In this document: positions 57,633-64,000 of the stretch, in pieces
Layout: each line of letters opens with the position of its first letter
Position numbering within the stretch: the stretch's first letter is position 1
Origin: Pseudoscleropodium purum
Lineage: Eukaryota; Streptophyta; Bryopsida; Hypnales; Brachytheciaceae
Reading direction: 5' to 3'
DNA: 64,000 bases
NCBI GenBank assembly: GCA_963969395.1
Contig: OZ017799.1
Span: 25,174,501-25,238,500 of the forward strand
Position numbers and translations under genes: made by a program
The notes under the pieces: model-generated
What the model was told of the DNA's origin: nothing
Databases searched by the model: none
The model's input: the letters and a program-made list of their open reading frames with translations, nothing else

Positions 57633-57800
57633 TGGGAAGCGGAATTCGCTCCTTCCCTACGACCGTTCTGCGCGGAATCAGAGCTCGATCTCGGCGGAAC
57701 ATGCACCTGCCTTCGTGGCAGTTGTCTGGGAAGGGAACGTGCTGATCTGGATGGTGACGTGGACGGGTCCGGGATTTTCGTCCATGGCGGGAAGGCCAAA

Positions 57801-60035
57801 TTTAACTTTTTAAATTGGTTTAAATGTCGAGTTTTGGGGACCGACAGTGGGTGTCATTGCCAACATTTTATATAAATTGTTTGTTTTTAACTTCTGAAAT
57901 GATTATAAACTCTTTTTGTATTATGGGTTTTATTTATTTTTAATGCAATGGAACCAGCCGGTGTTATTAAATTGAAGAGCAAATCTCGAAGGATTTTTAG
58001 TAAAACCATAAATTATTATTTTAATCACAAATTTCAACCCCTTAGGATAGCCACTCGGGAGTTGCCAGTGGTTTGTTTGTTACAATTGAGCTGGTTCATT
58101 TTTCGGAGAGTTGATTAGTTCAAAATGAAAACTTCATGCTAAGTAAAAAAGAATTTCAAGTAAATTTACAAAGAATAATCAAAATCAAATCAATGGAAAA
58201 TCAAGGACAATAGATTTCAACTAATATTTAACTAATTATGAATTTCTTATAGAATATGAATATTTTTGTGATGGAGAATATATTGACTAATAGCCACATT
58301 TTTTTATTTTTTTATTTTAAATCTAAAATGAAGGCTTTGATTCATTTTAAAGTCAAAAGTCTACTTGTATATTACATATCGCATATTTTCATCATTCATT
58401 GATAGTTCCAATATTAATTCTTCTCTTCAAAGATTTAGGATAATTTAGATTTCCAAGATCGTGGACATGTATTACAAAATACAACTTAGAGTAACAATTA
58501 AAGGATGATTTTAAACTATAGTTGTAAAATATGATCTATAGACCATATTTTGATCTATTACTCTACTAATCAATATTTGTCAATAAAATTTGAAATTGAA
58601 ATTTGAAATTTTTTTCAAAACTTGATTATTGTACATTTGTAATTTCACTAGTTTTTTTTCTTTTAAGTTCAAAATGATAAGTTTGAATTATGATGATTTT
58701 TTAAAAGATTTATTTTTCTTCCTTATTTAAAATGGTTGGTGAAGGATCATTTTTTAAGCTCAAAATATTACCATTATTATACCTAATTTAGTATAGAAAC
58801 ATTATATAAGAAAGTTGTGAAAATCTATATCATACAAATGTAGGAGATCAAACATATTAATCAACAAATATTTAGATGAATAAAAAATAAAGATTTTGTG
58901 TGCTTGGGGCTTGTTGGTGTTCATTTGTTGATTGAAATCTAAATATCTAGTTTTTTAGAAGTTAAGGATATGTGCTATTTGACTCAAAATTTCTTTAGAC
59001 TTTATTAGAACTACCTTAACAAACTCTTCATGTTTCAAGATGGTTTCAATGTCAATGTTCTTTTCTTTCTTTTAATACTATTAAACTTTGCAATTTATGT
59101 TTTTAGAGAGAAAGATATTTTTTTAAGGAATTGTAAAAAGCCGAATGTGAAAGTTTTTGATATATCAAAAGATTTAAAATTTATACTTCCTTTAATATTA
59201 TGTAGTACAAAATGTAACCAATTATATCAAATTTGAAATGATACATGATTTTTAGATATTTTTTAATTTTGAACTTAGGAACAAAATACTAAGTTTATAA
59301 GTTTATATAAATTCCTCTATAAATTTGATCACCATTTTATAAAAATTTGGTTATTATTTTTTAATAATCAAGCATATGCATGATTAGTGGACATCAAAAC
59401 TTACCTTTGTAGTTAATTTTACCCATAAACAACAAATCAAGGGCCTCAAAGGGCCTCAAGCTTGGTTTCAATTGAACATATGACAAAAGTGACTTTAGAA
59501 ATTTTTTCCAAGTTTTTAAGCTATTGGATACACATCTACAGTAGATAAGGCTTACTAAGCATTGCATTTAGGTTGCCTTAAGTGCACAAACCTTAGACAA
59601 GGAACAAGCCCCCTACCTCACTTTAAGGAGATATTTTAATCTCTCTTAGGCTACCTACTAGGCCAAAAGATGTCGTTTACAAATATTTGGCTTGAATATT
59701 ATTGAAAAATCTAGACTTGTGAACTAATTGATTTAGCTATATGAATATGATCTACAAATTATATGTTACAACTATTGTTTGAGAGTTATCATTAAATTAT
59801 CATTCTAAGTTATATTTTATAATGCATCTTTACAATTTTGAAAATTTAAACTACCTACAAGTCCTTCAAGAGTTAATAATCAAAGAAAGATAATAATTTT
59901 CATTCAAATAGAGATATTGTAATCATAAGGAAATCAAATCTAAAAATGTAAACTTAAAATTATATTATATTATCAATGTACTCTATATGTTACAGTTTTG
60001 AATAAAATACTCTCCTACTTTATTTTTACTAATAC
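57801..60035. other. AT-rich intergenic DNA, no gene recognised
   Basis: No domain-bearing ORF and no clear repeat pair; ORF 59030-59236 is low-complexity and not called. Confidence 0.45.
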
Positions 60036-60039
60036 TTAA

Positions 60040-60968
60040 CCCCTAAAGGATTGAGGCATTTTTATTGCCAAAAAACATTGAAAACTGCCATTTCTATAGC
60101 AAAGAGTAAAAAAAATGTAATTGTTTTTTTCTCATATCTAACCGTAGAATCTTACAACTCACTAGTATAAAAAAGTGTGTAAAAGATTTCAAAATTTTTC
60201 ACGTCACAAATTGCAAGATATTTGGGTTGAAAGTGGAAAAAACAAATTTTTTAGCACATTGCAGAACTAGATTTTTTGACTCTGAACATTTTTAACTGAA
60301 AATTTTTGTACTACAGAGTTTTGAACTTTAAATCTTTATAGTGGAGAATTGAATTGAGAGTGTGGGGAAAAACAAAGGGAATTCAAAAAAACTTAATTTT
60401 CATTCTTAAAAAAATTGTTAAGTAGAAGTAAGTACAAGATAAAAGGAAAACCTAAAATATTCATATATTTTAGATGGAATAAAAATGCACTAATCCCAAT
60501 GGTGAGATTTTTTTAGCAAGTAAACTAAACCATGAAAAATAAAAAAATTTGAAAAATTTGAAAAATTGCATTGAGAAATGAATCCTATAAGTTATTTTTT
60601 TCAAGAAGATGCTCTAACTACCCAAAAAATAAGAATGTCCATAACTTTCTCAAAACAAATTCAAATGAAATGAATCAAAGCTTTTTCGATAGACAAAAAT
60701 ATAATTTATGAGGAAAAAATATTAAAAAAAAACTTCAAATTTTAGCCAATTTTTTTTGCTGCTTGGACTGCCCCCATCCCCTCGTTTGAGCTTATTGGTC
60801 ATAACTATTGTTCCCGGGCACTAACTATGAAAAAAATTATACTCTCATAAAGCTTATCAATTTTTCTATCTTCGAAAAAAGTATCAAAAAACCATGACAA
60901 AAATTCAGCCTGTAGGTACTTGCCCCAAATCCCATTTGTCCCTCGAAGGGACAATGGTCCTTTAGAGG
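60040..60968 (+). mobile_element. TTAA-flanked element, family F1, copy c
   Basis: Flanked by TTAA at 60036-60039 and 60969-60972. Left end CCCCTAAAGGATTGAGG, right end ATGGTCCTTTAGAGG: the ends are inverted repeats of about 12-17 bp. 929 bp, non-coding, strongly similar to copy d in inverted orientation. Confidence 0.75.
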
Positions 60969-61113
60969 TTAATCCTACATAACATCTACTCTAGCATTTG
61001 TTATCATATTAACCTCTAAAGTTCCTTAACTATGTTTTCACCAAAAACGGTCCCAAACTGCCATTTCTTATACAAGTTTCAAATTTTAGAAAAGAAACAT
61101 TTGGAGATACATA

Positions 61114-62303
61114 AGTAGGTACTCCCAAAATTGCCACTTTTTTCTATTGAGCCTATTTTCTATTATTAGATTGGTCAGATTTTCATATATATTCTTGTTG
61201 ATAAGTGAAAGGAGGTTCCAATACACCCAAGAACGTGGCATTTGAACAATGTATGCAAAAATTATTAACCCCTAAGGAGCATTGTCCCCTCGGAGAACAA
61301 ATGGGATTTTGGGTAGGTATTACAGGCTGAAATTTTTTCTTTATTTCTTGAAATTTTTTTTGAAGATAGAAAAATTGATTAGCTTCATGGGATTATAATT
61401 TTTTTTCAATTGGTGCCTGGAAAGAAAAGTTATGGCCAAATAAGCTCAAAACAAGGGATAGGGGGCAACAAAGATAATTTCAAAAATCAAAATTTTTAAT
61501 TTAAAAAAAACAAACTTCTCATAGATTATAATTTTGTGTACATGTGAAGCTTTGATTCATTCCATTTGGACTTTTTATGAGAAAGTTATGGACAATCTTG
61601 TTTTCGAGCAATTAGAGCATCTTCTTGAAATAATAACTCATAGGATTCATATTTTAATTCAATTTTTTATAATTTTTCAAAAAAAAAAATTCATATGGTC
61701 AATCTTTCTTGCTAAAACAATCTCACCGTTAAGATTAGTGCATTTTAATTTCATTTTAGAGATATGAATATTTTAGATTTCCCTTCTATCTTGTACCTAC
61801 TTCTATTTAGCAATTTTTTAAAGAATAAAAATTAAGTTTTTTGGAAAATTTTGAATTTTTTTCTAAACTTTCAACTCAATTTTCTAGAATTAAGATTTAA
61901 AGCTCAAAATGTTGTAGTGCAAAAAATTAAAGTTAAAAAAAGTTAAAAGTTAAAAAATCTAATCCCACAATGTGCTAAAAAGCTTGTTTTTTCCACCTTA
62001 AACGTAGATATCATGCAATTTGTGCGGTCAAAAATTCTGAAATTTTTTCCACACATTCTCATAATAGTTAGGTATAAGATCCTATGGTTAGATGTTAAAG
62101 AAAAATTTATTTAAGTTTTTTTTACCTTTTACCATAAAAATGGTAGTTTTAAGTGTTTTTTGGCAAAAAAACAGGCCTTGGTCCTTTAGGGGTTAAGGAA
62201 CAAAGTTTGATTCTAAAAGCATTTCTTTCACATAGGTAGAAAACTGACTTTTGAGATGTACACATAGTATAGATGGCAATTTTGAGTCAATGGCACATTT
62301 GGA
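61114..62303. mobile_element. TIR-bearing insertion (AGTAGGTA ends) inside copy h, itself hosting copy d
   Basis: Compared with copy e, sequence at 61114-62303 is extra. Its ends are inverted repeats: AGTAGGTACTCCCAAAATTG at the left, and AGTAGGTAGATCCAAA on the complement at the right, with AAAATTGCCA found near both ends. The flanks suggest a short TA-type target duplication, not certain. Without the F1 element inside it, about 260 bp remain: a MITE. Confidence 0.55.
61269..62192 (-). mobile_element. TTAA-flanked element, family F1, copy d (inverted)
   Basis: TTAA at 61265-61268 and 62193-62196; left end CCCCTAAGGAGCATTGTCCC, right end GCCTTGGTCCTTTAGGGG. 924 bp, the reverse complement of copy c over its full length, separated from it by about 300 bp. 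Non-coding; the ORF at 61534-61767 is not conserved in the other copies. Confidence 0.75.
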
Positions 62304-62915
62304 TCTACCTACTTTATAACTGTAGGATCTTGTAGTAAATTAGTTTGAAAAGGTGTGCAAAAGTTTTCAGAAATTTCCACCGTGTAGATTGCAAGATATT
62401 AGCATTTGAAGTGACAAAAATCATTTTTTTGTCTGTACTAAAAACCAAGGCCACTACACTTCACAAGGTCACATTTGTATGAAAAAATGTCCAAAATAGT
62501 GGTAACTTTTTGGATTCGTTCTTTAAGGTATGTTGGCCATGTACTTGGAAAATTTTAAATCATTTGAAATTGTACAACATATAAGAAAAAATAGTAAGTA
62601 GAAGGATGTAAAGAATGATTGAAAATACTAAGTTGTTAACAATTTATTTATGGAATTGAAAAATGCCAATCCCACTGCTTCTAATGTTATAATAAAAAAT
62701 CTTCATCTAATGTTTTATTTTTTTCCAAAAATATTGAAAATTGAGTTCAATAGAAGACTTCAAAGTTTATTTTTGAATAGAGAATCCATAACTGTCCACA
62801 AACTAAAACACCACATAACTTTTGATTCATTGATCAAAATAGAATGATTCAAAGCTTTCTATGTACATGTAAATCTAGAAAACCAATTTCAAATTTGGAT
62901 TTTTGAAATGTAGCT

Positions 62916-63532
62916 TCAAAGATACCAAAGAAGCTTAATATACATGTATCATATGGAAATTGATTATTGGGAGGTAAAATAAGTGAGATGTAAATATAGA
63001 AAGCCCTTACAATTCATAATTAAGGTCTCTATGATCAATAGCTAGCTTTTAATTTAACTCATTTGGTACAATTATCACTATTTAATAAGCTTACTTTCAA
63101 TTTTTTTAATATAGCAAAGTATATGTCTCTACAATTGAACAACTCTAATTGATCATCATTACCTAAATCTTCAAGTGCCTACCATGATCCACCTCCTCAT
63201 CAATGATGTAAGAAAATTATTGAAAATTTATATTTTACTCAAACCCCTACAATATTCAAATAGTTGCTATTTGAATTCTTGCATTCTTTTTACATAGTTA
63301 CAAAGATTTCTTAAATAATATTTAATAATCATCATGGACCAAGTAACTTTATATTTAGAAACCATACCATTTTTTAACCTCAAATTCCTAGGATTGAAGA
63401 TGTTCATCTATAGCAAATTCTTTACAGTATAGTCTTCTAAATTCTTTGGATGTAAATAACTGAATTCTAAGTCACAATAATTTTTAGTTTACTTAGCTGT
63501 AGTCCCAATTTGCAAAGCTTGTTTTGAGACTT
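62916..63532. other. AT-rich DNA, nothing recognised
   Basis: No ORF with a domain, no repeat match noticed. Confidence 0.4.
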
Positions 63533-63536
63533 TTAA

Positions 63537-64000
63537 CCCCTAAAGTACCAACTTGCCTATTTGGACAACAAAACAATTTTGGGCACGCTCTTGCGATTGC
63601 CAATTAGCATGTACTTGACCCAAACTTTGATAGAAGATGTGTAGCATGTTTATTTATTGTGTGAGCAAAATTTTATGACATTTGAATAGTACTACAGTCA
63701 AAAGTTATGGCTTGAAATGTTACTTTTTTTCATAAAAGATCAATCTGGGCAAATTAAAAAATTACTTTTTTTAAAAACAAAATTTGAAATTGCTTTCCTA
63801 CAATTTCATATACATGGAGAGCTTTGAATCATTCTATTTTGATCAACAAGTCAAAAGTTATGAGGATTTTTTTGTTTGTGGGCAGTTATGGATTCTCTAC
63901 TCTAAAATAAACTTAGAAGTCCTTTATCTTACTCAATTTTCAAATTTTTTGGAAAAAAATAAAGCCATGGGATTATATAGTTTATTACAACATTTATATT
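63537..64000 (-). mobile_element. TTAA-flanked element related to F2, copy i (cut by the window end)
   Basis: TTAA at 63533-63536 followed by CCCCTAAAGTACCAAC; then GGACAACAAAACAATTTTGGG and the CAAAAGTTATGAGGA phrase near 63851 are shared with the inverted F2 copies at 23.3 and 41.9 kb. Continues beyond the window. Confidence 0.6.

Larger units (their letters stand above)
57048..57800 (-). promoter_or_regulatory. Promoter and leader region of the kinesin-7 gene
   Basis: GC-balanced DNA directly upstream of the start codon, with many accidental ORFs on both strands (a sign of GC-rich promoter DNA, not genes). Contains the two MSA-like elements listed separately. The AT-rich repeat landscape resumes at about 57.8 kb. 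Confidence 0.6.
61013..62915 (+). mobile_element. TTAA-flanked element, family F2, copy h (split by a nested insertion, right end lost)
   Basis: Left end TTAA (61009-61012) then CCTCTAAAGTTCC, similar to copy e through CTATGTTTTCACCAAAAAC and ACTGCCATTTCTTATACAAG up to about 61113. The match resumes at about 62304 with AACTGTAGGATCTTGTAGTA and continues to about 62915, where similarity to copy e stops before the right terminus. Confidence 0.65.

Noticed and set aside
57458..57745. 95-codon plus-strand ORF upstream of the kinesin, with several overlapping ORFs on both strands
   Set aside because: All frames are open at once because the promoter is GC-rich; none has a domain, and the region contains the MSA sites.
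61534..61767. 77-codon ORF inside copy d as a transposase fragment
   Set aside because: Not conserved in copies a, b or c and of low complexity.
1..64000. tRNA, rRNA or organelle-derived DNA
   Set aside because: No cloverleaf-like or rRNA-like segment and no organelle gene was recognised on either strand by eye; a tRNAscan run would settle the tRNA question.

Overview
This window is nuclear DNA of a land plant: spliced genes with short introns (about 70-930 bp), a kinesin-7 of the plant-specific NACK/HINKEL type with two mitosis-specific (MSA-like) promoter sites, a plant NYN/zinc-finger protein, a plant RTN4IP1-like oxidoreductase, a chromodomain-bearing Ty3/gypsy element and CACTA-type DNA transposons. 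GC-richer genes sit as islands in very AT-rich, repeat-packed DNA. Short introns and the gene forms would fit a bryophyte or another non-seed plant, but the species is not fixed by the sequence.

Layout. 1-413 (minus): 5' end of a mitochondrial carrier gene, cut by the window edge. 0.4-1.75 kb: GC-rich promoter-like DNA with a weak ORF candidate. 1.8-12.6 kb: no gene, but a modular mosaic of degenerate dispersed repeats that recur in similar order, including two unrelated tandem repeats that both have a period near 229 bp. 12.6-24.6 kb: TTAA-flanked elements of about 0.9 kb, a 2.2-kb tract carrying roughly 35 copies of a short palindromic motif (GACAAATTGTC type), an unrecognised GC-richer segment near 20 kb, and a palindromic element that received a CACTA-like insertion and then the 6.25-kb Ty3/gypsy element (24642-30891, target duplication CCTTG). 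The gypsy element itself holds a 222-bp CACTA MITE (target duplication ATC).

Genes. 32809-36452 (plus): RTN4IP1-like NAD(P)H oxidoreductase, 8 exons, 368 aa, first intron of GC-AG type. 38608-40925 (plus): NYN-domain putative ribonuclease with an inserted C2H2 finger, 2 exons, 460 aa. 57047-51472 (minus): kinesin-7, 15 exons, 1030 aa, whose motor, coiled coil, S/T-P-rich segment and NACK C-terminal domain can all be read. 49680-50905 holds a decayed protein-kinase-like gene. The three complete genes are unrelated housekeeping or cell-cycle loci (mitochondrial redox, RNA metabolism, cytokinesis) and do not form a pathway.

Rest. 41.9-43.5 kb is an interrupted TTAA element; 44.6-46.7 kb is a second motif-rich tract (GCAAATTGC type); 60.0-64.0 kb is a nest of TTAA elements inserted within each other. 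The best candidates for something undescribed are the TTAA-flanked families (piggyBac-like ends in a plant), the two motif-array tracts, and the modular 229-bp repeat mosaic.
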